Assembly: GCA_030271565.1 (NCBI GenBank)
Contig: JARXKR010000012.1
Location: 8,823 to 25,567 of the forward strand
Direction of reading: 5' to 3'
DNA from: Pseudomonadota bacterium
Lineage (GTDB): Bacteria; Pseudomonadota; Alphaproteobacteria; Sphingomonadales; Sphingomonadaceae
DNA: 16,745 bases
Positions 7,271 to 15,095 of this stretch are shown here, piece after piece. How positions within the stretch are numbered: the first letter of the stretch is position 1; the number at the start of each line of letters is the position of its first letter. The notes under the pieces are model-generated. The model had not been told where the DNA came from, made no database searches, and was given only the letters and a program-made list of their open reading frames with translations. Made by a program: the position numbers and the translations under genes.

Positions 7271-7301
7271 GCAAAGAACAAGGCTCAATCGCGTTCTTTG
7301 C
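7271..7301. promoter_or_regulatory. 9-bp inverted repeat upstream of clpS
   Basis: GCAAAGAAC (7271-7279) and GTTCTTTGC (7293-7301) are perfect inverted copies separated by 13 bases, centred about 41 bases upstream of the clpS ATG. In the minus orientation a TTGTTC, then 18 bases, then TATTTT is possible. That would put the transcript start almost on the ATG, with the repeat overlapping the -35. It may be an operator, or a leader hairpin if transcription starts further upstream. Confidence 0.4.
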
Positions 7302-7316
7302 GCCAGATAGCTTAGC

Positions 7317-7361
7317 AAAAATGATCAGGGCCGGACAGCCTGAAGCTGTCCGGCCCTGATC
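7317..7361 (-). terminator. Intrinsic terminator of the phasin gene
   Basis: GATCAGGGCCGGACAGC (7323-7339) pairs perfectly with 7345-7361 around a 5-base loop, giving a 17-bp G/C-rich stem. In the minus direction it is followed by a short T-run (complement of A7317-A7321). It lies 57 bases past the phasin stop and would insulate clpS from phasin transcription. Confidence 0.9.
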
Positions 7362-7417
7362 AGGTTCGCGGCCCGGCGGGGGAGGGGGAGTGCCGGGTTC
7401 GCGAGAAGCGGCGCGCC

Positions 7418-8209
7418 TTAGGCGGCCTGCTTGACCTTTTCGACAGCCAGGCTGACGCGGGTCGAGATCGGCGCGAACGCATCACCCATCAGCTTGACCA
7501 TGGCTTCCGAATTCTTCGAAGTGGTCGCAACAGCGGCGTCGAAGTTGCGGCGCATCATCTCGCCCTGCAGCTTGAAGAAATCGGCCGGCGATTTGATCGC
7601 GGCGATTTCCTTGACGTCGGCGGTCACGGTTTCTACCGCGCTCTTGCCTTCGGCGACATAGGCCTTGCCCATGTCCTGCAGACCAGCGGCGAGGATCTTG
7701 CCCGATTCGACGACGGCTTCAAGGTTGCCCTTGGTGAATTCGCCATATTCGGTGGCATAGGCCGAGGTCTTCTCGAACGCTGCCTTGGCGCGGTCCTGCG
7801 CGGTGGCAACAACGTCCTTGATCTTGGCGGTATAGTCTTCGGTGGAGGTCTTGGTCTTGGTCATGATGCTCTCCTTGAGCTTGATGAACGGGGTAACCTT
7901 GGCAGGTGCCTTGACGGCGGCTGGCTTGACGATTTTCTTGGGAGTGAGCTTGGTCGCGGCCTTTTTGGCGACAACCTTTTTCACGGCGACTTTCTTGGCA
8001 GCAGCCTTTTTCGGGGCAGCAACCTTTGCAGCAGGAGCAGAAACCTTTGCGACCGGTGCGGCGGCCGGAGCGGCAATCTTGGGCTCAGCCTTGGGAGCGA
8101 CGTCGGCGGCAGAACTGGCAGCTGCTTGGGCATAGGCCTTTTCGGCAGCGGCTTCGGCTTTCGCGACATCGATCTTGGCTTCGGTCCCGGTAACGGGGGT
8201 AATGGCCAT
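7418..8209 (-). CDS. Phasin (PHA granule-associated protein) with Lys/Ala/Pro-rich N-terminal extension
   Basis: The 263-aa product coats polyhydroxyalkanoate granules. The C-terminal half (about residues 125-260) shows the Phasin_2 pattern of long amphipathic helices: FEKTSAYATEYGEFTKGNLE, then IKSPADFFKLQGEMMRRNFD, then VKLMGDAFAPISTRVSLAVE. The N-terminal half is unusual. Residues 40-108 are rich in Ala, Pro and Lys with KKAAAKKVAVKKVVAKKAATK-like repeats, similar in composition to histone H1-like tails such as that of Pseudomonas PhaF, where the basic tail is C-terminal. The start is ATG 8209, because GAAGGA lies 8 bases upstream; ATG 8215 is too close to that site. A second in-frame ATG at 7864 has its own consensus ribosome site and would yield a 148-aa phasin without the basic region. 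Promoter, operators and terminator are all visible around the gene. Confidence 0.9.
   Translation of the reverse strand: MAITPVTGTEAKIDVAKAEAAAEKAYAQAAASSAADVAPKAEPKIAAPAAAPVAKVSAPAAKVAAPKKAAAKKVAVKKVVAKKAATKLTPKKIVKPAAVKAPAKVTPFIKLKESIMTKTKTSTEDYTAKIKDVVATAQDRAKAAFEKTSAYATEYGEFTKGNLEAVVESGKILAAGLQDMGKAYVAEGKSAVETVTADVKEIAAIKSPADFFKLQGEMMRRNFDAAVATTSKNSEAMVKLMGDAFAPISTRVSLAVEKVKQAA
7864..7876 (-). promoter_or_regulatory. Internal ribosome binding site and second start in the phasin gene
   Basis: AAGGAG (complement of 7871-7876) lies 6 bases before an in-frame ATG at 7862-7864, which corresponds to Met116. Spacing and sequence are better than at the main start. The product from this ATG begins MTKTKTSTEDYTAK and contains the complete phasin helical region but none of the Lys/Pro-rich segment. 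Confidence 0.6.
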
Positions 8210-8260
8210 CGTCATAATCCTTCGCAATGGGCCCGCGCCGACCATCGGCACAGTCCATGT

Positions 8261-8274
8261 TGCACTGCACAAAA
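8261..8274 (-). promoter_or_regulatory. TGC-rich operator O1 at the phasin promoter (probable PhaR site)
   Basis: TGCACTGCACAAAA is an exact inverted copy of the site at 8304-8317. It overlaps the predicted -10 box of the phasin promoter, where a bound repressor would block RNA polymerase. TGC-rich sequences at phasin promoters are the known target type of PhaR, the PHA-responsive repressor of alphaproteobacteria. The phaR gene is not in this window. Confidence 0.65.
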
Positions 8275-8298
8275 TAGGTATTGCAGTTGCGAAGTCAA
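8271..8298 (-). promoter_or_regulatory. Sigma-70 type promoter of the phasin gene
   Basis: On the minus strand a TTGACT -35 box (complement of 8293-8298) is followed after 16 bases by a TATTTT -10 box (complement of 8271-8276). The phasin start lies about 60 bases further on. This is the best housekeeping promoter I can see in the window. It is enclosed by the two TGC-rich operators. Confidence 0.65.
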
Positions 8299-8303
8299 GT
8301 GGT

Positions 8304-8317
8304 TTTTGTGCAGTGCA
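8304..8317 (+). promoter_or_regulatory. TGC-rich operator O2 at the phasin promoter (probable PhaR site)
   Basis: TTTTGTGCAGTGCA is the second, inverted copy, placed just upstream of the -35 box. The two copies are 43 bases apart centre to centre, about four helical turns, so bound proteins would face the same side and could contact one another. Confidence 0.65.
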
Positions 8318-8351
8318 GCATAAACCGGAATTATGACGCTACCTGAAATGT

Positions 8352-10238
8352 TTACCGTGATTTAACGTAGCGACCCGGGGCATCCTCGATAACTTTGTCG
8401 CCCTTGCTGCCGGGTACGCGCTTGCCCGCCGCTGGCACCTTGGCGTCGTCTTGACGGTTGATCCACTCGATCCAGTAAGGCCACCAACTACCCGGAGTTT
8501 CTGACGATCCGGAGACAAAGTCGGCGAATGTGTCGACCGGGTCCGGATTGGTCCAATACTGGTACTTCTTCGCCGCCGGCGGGTTGACCACCCCGGCAAT
8601 ATGGCCCGATCCGGCCAGCACGAAAGTCTTCGGCCCGCGCAAGTGATGCATCATCCGCCACACGCTTTCAGCCGGCGCAATATGATCCTCGCGCCCGGCC
8701 TGGATGAAGGCCGGGGTCTCGATCCGGGTCAGGTCGATCGGGGTGCCATCGGCTTCAAGCGCATCGGGCACGACCAGCTTGTTGTCGCGGTAAAGGTCTT
8801 TCAGGTACGACATGTGCCACTTGGCGGGCAGGTTGGTAACGTCGCCGTTCCAGTGGAGCAGATCGAACGCCGGGTAATCGTCACCCAGCAGGTAATTGTT
8901 GACCACGTAGTTCCAGATCAGATCGGTCCCGCGCAGCAGGTTGAAGGTTGCTGCCATCACCCGCCCGTCGAGGTAGCCGGTTTCTCCCGACAGCTTTTCC
9001 ACCGCCGCCAGCTGCTGGTCGTCGATGAACACCCTGAGTTCGCCGCCCAGTTCGAAATCGACCTGCGCAGTAAAGAAGGTCGCGCTTTTGACCTTGGCCG
9101 CCTCGCCGCGCCGGGCGAGGATCGCCAGCGCTGCGGCGAGCGTGGTGCCCGCGACGCAATAGCCGATCGTGTGCACCGACGTGACCCCGAGCCGCGCGCG
9201 GATCGTTTCGACGGCGTCGATTTCGGCGCGGATGTAATCGTCCCACATCGTCTCGGCCATGCTCGCATCGGCCGATTTCCACGAGACCACGAACACGCTG
9301 AGGCCTTGATCGACCGCCCAGCGGATGAAGCTTTTCTGTGGGCTCAGGTCGAGGATGTAGAAGCGGTTGATCCACGGCGGGAAGATCACCAGCGGCACTT
9401 CAAGAACCTGATCGGTGGTCGGGGTGTACTGGATCAGCTGGTACAGCGGGGTTTCGTGCACGACTTTGCCCGGAGCGGTGGCGATATTCTCGCCCACCCT
9501 GAAGGCCTGCGGATCGACATGGGTGAGCTGTCCGCGCTGCAGATCGCCGAGCAGGTGCTGCATGCCCTTGACCAGACTCTCGCCCTTGGTCGCGACCGCC
9601 TTTTCCATCACCAGCGGGTTGGTCAGCGGGAAATTGGCCGGGCTGAGCATCTCCACCAATGTGCGCGCGGCAAAGCGCAATTGCTCGGCGCGCGCCTCGT
9701 CGGTCACGGGGGCGGCATCGGCCATCGCCATGATCTGTTCGGCGAGCATCAGGTAAGTCTGGTGGACCAGCGCATAAAACGGCTGCGCGCGCCATTTGGG
9801 ATCCTTGAAGCGGCGGTCGGCGCGTGGCAGCGCCGGAGCTTCGCCGCCCACAGCACCGGCCTTGGGGCCGATCCCGTATTGCCCGAGCACGCCTTCCCAC
9901 AGCGCCAGACTGTCATCCCACAGCTTCTTCTGGACCTCGGGCTGCGCGAGCGGCAGCGCCTTCATCCAGCCTTGCATGATCGTCGCAAAGCCGCCCGGCT
10001 GGGTCAGCAGGGCGGGCCATTGCGCGCTGGCCGACGCTGCTTGCTGGCGCTGGAAGTCGAGCCACATCGTCTGCATCCGCTGCGCTGCGCTGGTCCATTG
10101 CGCGAGATCGCCCGCTGCCGGAGCGCCAGCCGCCGCCTCGCCACCCGGCATGAACTGGGTGAACAGCTTCTGCGGAGCCTCGATCATCGCGGCGAAAATG
10201 TCGGCTGGGGCAGTGTCCTGGCTGGACCGGTCACTCAT
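8352..10238 (-). CDS. phaC: Class I poly(3-hydroxyalkanoate) synthase PhaC
   Basis: The 628-aa enzyme polymerises (R)-3-hydroxyacyl-CoA into PHA on the granule surface. The N-terminal domain has the conserved FKDPKWRAQPFYALVHQTYL (145-164). The alpha/beta-hydrolase domain carries the lipase-like box GYCVAG with nucleophile C361, the acid D518 in GREDHIAP and the base H546 in GSGHIAGV. The 28-residue spacing of Asp and His equals that of the Ralstonia enzyme (D480/H508). The box has Ala where most synthases have Gly, which may be a lineage trait. ATG 10238 has AGGAG 8 bases upstream. An N-terminal tail of about 45 Ala/Gly/Pro-rich residues precedes the conserved domain. The phasin gene follows on the same strand behind its own promoter; phaA, phaB and phaR are absent here. 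Confidence 0.96.
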   Translation of the reverse strand: MSDRSSQDTAPADIFAAMIEAPQKLFTQFMPGGEAAAGAPAAGDLAQWTSAAQRMQTMWLDFQRQQAASASAQWPALLTQPGGFATIMQGWMKALPLAQPEVQKKLWDDSLALWEGVLGQYGIGPKAGAVGGEAPALPRADRRFKDPKWRAQPFYALVHQTYLMLAEQIMAMADAAPVTDEARAEQLRFAARTLVEMLSPANFPLTNPLVMEKAVATKGESLVKGMQHLLGDLQRGQLTHVDPQAFRVGENIATAPGKVVHETPLYQLIQYTPTTDQVLEVPLVIFPPWINRFYILDLSPQKSFIRWAVDQGLSVFVVSWKSADASMAETMWDDYIRAEIDAVETIRARLGVTSVHTIGYCVAGTTLAAALAILARRGEAAKVKSATFFTAQVDFELGGELRVFIDDQQLAAVEKLSGETGYLDGRVMAATFNLLRGTDLIWNYVVNNYLLGDDYPAFDLLHWNGDVTNLPAKWHMSYLKDLYRDNKLVVPDALEADGTPIDLTRIETPAFIQAGREDHIAPAESVWRMMHHLRGPKTFVLAGSGHIAGVVNPPAAKKYQYWTNPDPVDTFADFVSGSSETPGSWWPYWIEWINRQDDAKVPAAGKRVPGSKGDKVIEDAPGRYVKSR

Positions 10239-10319
10239 CGGGCAGGCTCCTGTGCGCGGGAGGCATGCTCCCGGCGGTTGGCAATTGGGTCCTCTCCCGA
10301 AGTCACGCCGTGGCGCAAA

Positions 10320-10790
10320 TCACCGCGCGGTGCAACGCGCATTGCCAATGCGCTTATACTCGCCGTGGAATTTGGGCATGTTTTCCGACCGGTCGCCGAA
10401 ATCGTGGCCATCGCCGACATAGAGGTCGATCTCGCGTCCGCCGGGCCAGGATTCAGCCGGAGTTTCCCATGTTTCGATTTGCACGTTCTTGGTCTGGGTG
10501 CCCCACTTGGCGTGGCCGTGCAGCGCGTCGTTGCCCCCCGCATGCTTGGCGAGGAAGCGGAACAGCATCGGGCCGCAACTGCCCTTGTCGCCCACGCTGA
10601 CCCCGCAGAAATCCCGGCCGCAGGGCGCAATGTCGATGGTGCGGTACATCCGCCCTTTGGCGGTCCACACCGGCTTGTCCTCGTTGACCGTCCAGCGTCC
10701 GTAATAGGGGCTTGGCCCGGCAGCCATGGCCGGGACTGTGGCGAACAGGCCAATCGACAGCGCTGCGATGGAATGGAATAAGGCCTTCAT
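10320..10790 (-). CDS. Secreted DUF2147-like small protein
   Basis: The 156-aa product starts with a clear Sec signal peptide: a MKALFHS start, a hydrophobic core, and a likely cut after ATVPAMA near residue 23. The mature part reads YYGRWTVNEDKPVWTAKGRM and then IDIAPCGRDFCGVSVG. This resembles DUF2147 (a G.W.....K..I...PCG...CG.I pattern), a periplasmic lipocalin-like family of unknown function. Three Cys between about residues 68 and 84 and one near the C-terminus could form disulfides. A GGGGAGAG-like ribosome site lies a few bases before ATG 10790. The stop is 81 bases upstream of phaC on the same strand, so co-transcription with phaC is possible. Any link to PHA is only positional. Confidence 0.75.
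   Translation of the reverse strand: MKALFHSIAALSIGLFATVPAMAAGPSPYYGRWTVNEDKPVWTAKGRMYRTIDIAPCGRDFCGVSVGDKGSCGPMLFRFLAKHAGGNDALHGHAKWGTQTKNVQIETWETPAESWPGGREIDLYVGDGHDFGDRSENMPKFHGEYKRIGNARCTAR
10321..10353. promoter_or_regulatory. Two adjacent perfect palindromes upstream of phaC
   Basis: CACCGCGCGGTG (10321-10332) is a perfect 12-base palindrome. GCGCATTG-C-CAATGCGC (10337-10353) has perfect 8-base arms around one base. Both fall in the last codons of the DUF2147-like gene, 83-115 bases before the phaC start. They may be operators for phaC or a weak terminator/processing structure between the genes. No T-run follows either one. Confidence 0.4.
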
Positions 10791-10815
10791 GTCACTCTCC
10801 CCCTCAGGTTCGGTT

Positions 10816-11445
10816 ATGGCTTTAGGCCCGGCGCGACGGGCTGTGCGCTGGATCGTCCTAGCAGCATTGGCGCTGTTTGTAATCCAGACTGCGCTGAAAG
10901 CGTTGCGCTCGCCGTGGCAAGTCGACGATTTCCCTGAGGCGCTGGCGGTCAAGGTCGAACTGCTGCCGTGGCTGTTCCCACTGCACATGATTGCGGGCGG
11001 GCTGGTCTTGCTGCTGATCCCGGCGACGCTGCTGGTGCGCAAGCGGCCGCGCTGGCACCGTCCGCTCGGCCGGTTGACCGCATTAGTCGTGCTGACGGCG
11101 GGGCTGACCGCATTCCCGGTCGCGCTGGTCGCACCGGTCACCCCGGTTTCGGCTTGGGGCTTCGCAGCGCAAGGCGCGGTGTGGCTGGTGCTGCTCGGCG
11201 TAGGGCTGCGCAATATCAGGTTGCGGCGGCTTCAAGCCCACCGCGCCGCGATGCTGCTGATGGCAGCCACTACTACCGGCGCGATCTTCTTCCGGGTCTA
11301 CCTCGCGCTGTGGGCGATCTTTGGTGACCTGCGCCATTACGAGATTTTCTACGCCGCCGATGCGTGGATTGCCTGGACGCTGCCATTGGCCGCAACCGCG
11401 ATTTTTCTAAGAGGCACTGGCGCTAGCCCGTTCGATCACCGATAA
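10816..11445 (+). CDS. DUF2306-like membrane protein
   Basis: From ATG 10816 the product has 209 aa with about six hydrophobic segments. It has the DUF2306-like arrangement of a His in a helix (H57 in FPLHMIAGGLVLLLIPATLL) followed by a basic loop with RPRWHRPLGR (H81). Later segments include FFRVYLALWAIFGDLRHYE. Function is unknown; conserved His in membrane helices hints at haem or metal binding but is not proof. AGG at 10806-10808 is a weak ribosome site. An in-frame ATG at 10789 overlaps the divergent gene's start codon and is less likely. The alaC gene follows after 43 bases and may share the transcript. Confidence 0.72.
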   Translation: MALGPARRAVRWIVLAALALFVIQTALKALRSPWQVDDFPEALAVKVELLPWLFPLHMIAGGLVLLLIPATLLVRKRPRWHRPLGRLTALVVLTAGLTAFPVALVAPVTPVSAWGFAAQGAVWLVLLGVGLRNIRLRRLQAHRAAMLLMAATTTGAIFFRVYLALWAIFGDLRHYEIFYAADAWIAWTLPLAATAIFLRGTGASPFDHR

Positions 11446-11488
11446 GGTGCGCAGCGCGGCATTTTCGCGCAAGCAATGGAAAGGTCCA

Positions 11489-12688
<1,200 letters not shown>

Positions 12689-12823
12689 GCTGCGGATATT
12701 TCTCCCAGCACTTGCTCTTGCGCGCCGCGCCGGAATTGTGCAGCCATGACGGCCAAGGGGTAAGGTCAGGCAACGGCCGCGCGCCCTGTTCACACGGCTT
12801 GGCCACGCGCCTGAGAGGTCACC

Positions 12824-13582
12824 TTGCGGCTGTTTCGCTGGTTCTCGATCGGTCCCATCCCGACGTCGTATGACCTGCGCCGCCTGGGCTGGCAGCTATT
12901 GGCCGATGCCCAGTCTTCGGGGCGGGGTGAGGCCCATGCCTTGCTCGGTCGCCCGCACGACCTGCCGATGCCGCAGTGGCTCACTCTGACCGGGGCCAAC
13001 CTGGCGCAGCGCAAATGGATGATGATGATCGACGTGCGCGAATCGAACGATCGCGCGCGGATGCTGCGGCTGGGGTTCGGCGATGCGGTGGGGCTGGGGC
13101 CCTCGCTCGACGAGCTTGAATCGCGGGTGCTGCGGCTGGCGCAATATGCCGAGTCGCTGCCGCGTTATCGCAGCCACGGCGCGGTCAGGCTCGATCTGCT
13201 GGCGCGCGATGCCTTCGTCGCCGGGCGCGCGGTCGGGCTGCATCCGCGCGAGTTCGCGCTGCTCTGGCGGCTCGCTGAAGCGCCGGGCGAGGCAATCGGG
13301 ACGACAGAGCTGCTTTACGATGTGTGGCGGCTCTCGTTCCGGCCCGAGACCAACAGCCTCGCGGTTCACCTCAGTCGGCTGCGCGCCAAACTGCGCACGT
13401 CCGGGGTCGATGGTCTGGTCGAGACTTTGCCGGGCGGCTTGTACCGTCTGGTCAGCCTTGCCGCCGCCCGCGCAGCGCCGCCCGCCCGCGAATTGGCACT
13501 GGACGACTATGCCCGTTTGGGCGAGGACCCGTTTTCCGCCTTAGCCGCAATGCAGGACCAAGCAGCATGGAGCACTCCGTAA
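12824..13582 (+). CDS. OmpR/PhoB-type DNA-binding regulator with degenerate receiver domain
   Basis: The 252-aa protein starts at TTG 12824, 5 bases after GAGAGG (12813-12818). Residues 1-105 look like a receiver domain that has lost its chemistry. The segment MMMIDVRESNDRARMLRLGF then DAVGLGPSLDELESRV aligns with beta4-alpha4-beta5-alpha5 of a receiver, but there is no phospho-acceptor Asp in the beta3 position (WLTLTG) and no beta5 Lys. Residues about 120-212 form the winged-helix output domain: LHPREFALLWRLAEAPGEAI, LLYDVWRL, NSLAVHLSRLRAKL, and TLPGGLYRL as the wing. It should bind DNA in a phosphorylation-independent way. No sensor kinase is nearby. Its last 16 bases overlap the crotonase start, implying translational coupling. 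Confidence 0.8.
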   Translation: MRLFRWFSIGPIPTSYDLRRLGWQLLADAQSSGRGEAHALLGRPHDLPMPQWLTLTGANLAQRKWMMMIDVRESNDRARMLRLGFGDAVGLGPSLDELESRVLRLAQYAESLPRYRSHGAVRLDLLARDAFVAGRAVGLHPREFALLWRLAEAPGEAIGTTELLYDVWRLSFRPETNSLAVHLSRLRAKLRTSGVDGLVETLPGGLYRLVSLAAARAAPPARELALDDYARLGEDPFSALAAMQDQAAWSTP

Positions 13583-14379
13583 CCCCGCCCGGCCGCGTCG
13601 CCATCTCCATGGACGATGACGGGGTCGCCCACGTCCGGCTGATCCGCACCGACAAGATGAACGCGCTCGATCCCGACATGTTTGCAGCCCTGCTCAATGC
13701 CGGGCACGTGCTGCAAAACCTCAAGGGGTTGCGCTGCGTGGTGCTGTCGGGCGATGGACGCAGCTTCTGCGCCGGGCTCGATATGGGCTCGATGGCCGAC
13801 ACCGGCCGCCGCCGCGAAGAGCCGCTGACCACGCGCACGCACGGCAACGCCAATGCCCCGCAGCAGGTGGCGATGCAGTGGCGCAAGCTGCCAGTCCCGG
13901 TAATCGCCGCGGTCCACGGGGTGTGCTTCGGGGGCGGGCTGCAGCTTGCGAGCGGCGCCGATTTGCGCGTGGTTGCGCCCGATGCCCGGCTGGCCGTGAT
14001 GGAAATGAAGTGGGGCTTGGTCCCCGACATGGCCGGCTACGCGCTGTGGCGCGGCACCGTGCGCGACGATGTGCTGCGCGAGCTGACTTATACCAATCGC
14101 GAATTCAATGGCGAACAGGCGCGGGAATACGGCTTCGCGACCATCGTCGACGCCAACCCACTGACCCGCGCCTTGGCGATCGCCGCCGATATCGCCAATC
14201 GCCACCCTCAAGCCCAGCGCGCTGCCAAACGCCTGTTCGCGCAATACCTCCATGCCTCGGTCGACGATATCCTGATGGCTGAAAGCATCGAGCAGCAAGC
14301 GCTGATGGGGACGAAGAACCAGATCGAGGCGGTGATGAGCCAGATGGAAAAGCGCAAGGGTGCGTTTGTCGATCCGTGA
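13567..14379 (+). CDS. Crotonase-family protein, dienoyl-CoA-isomerase-like active site
   Basis: The 270-aa protein is a crotonase-fold acyl-CoA enzyme. The oxyanion-hole segments are GRSFCAGLDMGSM (64-76) and HGVCFGGGLQLASGADLRV (117-135). In VMEMKWGLVPDMAG (144-157) E146 and D154 are 8 residues apart, like E196 and D204 of rat delta3,5-delta2,4-dienoyl-CoA isomerase. The position of the first hydratase Glu (E144 of rat enoyl-CoA hydratase) is Gln. An ordinary enoyl-CoA hydratase is therefore less likely than an isomerase-type reaction, but this is by-eye alignment. ATG 13567 lies inside the regulator gene. The aquaporin gene follows after 20 bases. The C-terminus (ALMGTKNQIEAVMSQMEKRK) has the usual family helix. 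Confidence 0.85.
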   Translation: MEHSVTPPGRVAISMDDDGVAHVRLIRTDKMNALDPDMFAALLNAGHVLQNLKGLRCVVLSGDGRSFCAGLDMGSMADTGRRREEPLTTRTHGNANAPQQVAMQWRKLPVPVIAAVHGVCFGGGLQLASGADLRVVAPDARLAVMEMKWGLVPDMAGYALWRGTVRDDVLRELTYTNREFNGEQAREYGFATIVDANPLTRALAIAADIANRHPQAQRAAKRLFAQYLHASVDDILMAESIEQQALMGTKNQIEAVMSQMEKRKGAFVDP

Positions 14380-14399
14380 AGTGGCTCGGGAGGGATAAG

Positions 14400-15044
14400 A
14401 TGCGACAAAAACTTTGCGCCGAGGCGCTCGGCAGCTTTCTTCTGTTCGCCACCGTGATCGGCTCGGGAATCATGGCCGAGCGGCTCGCCGGTGGAAACAT
14501 GGCGGTGGCCTTGCTCGGCAACACGCTGGCGACCGCGGCGATGCTCTATGTGCTGATCGCAATGCTCGGTCCGCCATCCGGGGCGCATTTCAATCCGGCG
14601 GTTAGCCTTGTCATGCACCTGCGCGGCGAGCTTGGCAGGGGTCAGCTCGCCGGATTTGTTGCGGTCCAGGTGCTCGCCGGTATTCTCGGCGCGTGGACCG
14701 CGCACGCGATGTTCGATCTGCCGGTGCTGCAACTTTCGCACCACCTGCGCGGCGGGCCGGGACAGTGGCTCGGCGAATTTGTCGCGACCTTCGGCTTGGT
14801 CATCACGATCTTGCTGACCCTGCGCCATCGCCCCGCCAGCGTGCCCGCGAGCGTCGCACTGTATATCGCGGCGGCTTACTGGTTCACCTCGTCGACCAGC
14901 TTTGCCAATCCGGCGATCACGCTCGCGCGGGGCCTGAGCGATACCTTCGCCGGGATCGCGCCAAGCAGCGTACCGGGGTTTGTGCTGGCGCAATTTGCCG
15001 GGGCTTTGGCAGCACATTACGCCGCACGGCCGCTGCTCGACTGA
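14400..15044 (+). CDS. Aquaporin / MIP-family channel
   Basis: The 214-aa membrane protein has the two half-helix signatures of the MIP family, NPA at 65-67 (GAHFNPAVSL) and NPA at 170-172 (SFANPAITLAR). R177 occupies the selectivity-filter arginine position. Six hydrophobic helices plus the two half-helices fit an aquaporin. The WFTSSTSFANPA and SDTFAGIAP sequence around the second NPA resembles AqpS-type channels linked to arsenic operons in some alphaproteobacteria, but no ars genes are present. It would pass water or small neutral solutes. ATG 14400 is chosen because GGAGGG lies 5 bases upstream; a GTG at 14376 overlaps the crotonase stop. It is third in the run of four plus-strand genes. 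Confidence 0.87.
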   Translation: MRQKLCAEALGSFLLFATVIGSGIMAERLAGGNMAVALLGNTLATAAMLYVLIAMLGPPSGAHFNPAVSLVMHLRGELGRGQLAGFVAVQVLAGILGAWTAHAMFDLPVLQLSHHLRGGPGQWLGEFVATFGLVITILLTLRHRPASVPASVALYIAAAYWFTSSTSFANPAITLARGLSDTFAGIAPSSVPGFVLAQFAGALAAHYAARPLLD

Positions 15045-15095
15045 CCTCCAGCCGCTGCTTGGCAAGCACTGGCAGAGTGGCTACCGACAGCGGCT

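Noticed and set aside
7323..7361. Mobile-element end or operator
   Set aside because: The perfect stem followed by a T-run just after the phasin stop is better explained as an intrinsic terminator.
7920..8090. Tandem repeat array
   Set aside because: The repetitive look comes from Lys/Ala/Pro-rich codons in the phasin N-terminal region, not from a regular DNA unit.
10258..10272. Small hairpin GGGAG-GCATG-CTCCC before phaC
   Set aside because: A 5-bp stem alone is common by chance in G/C-rich DNA, and I could not link it to a function.
8601..10781. Very long open frame on the plus strand opposite phaC
   Set aside because: It is antisense to a full-length PHA synthase with all catalytic residues. 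Its product is His/Arg/Gly-rich with no recognisable domain, typical of an antisense frame in G/C-rich coding DNA.
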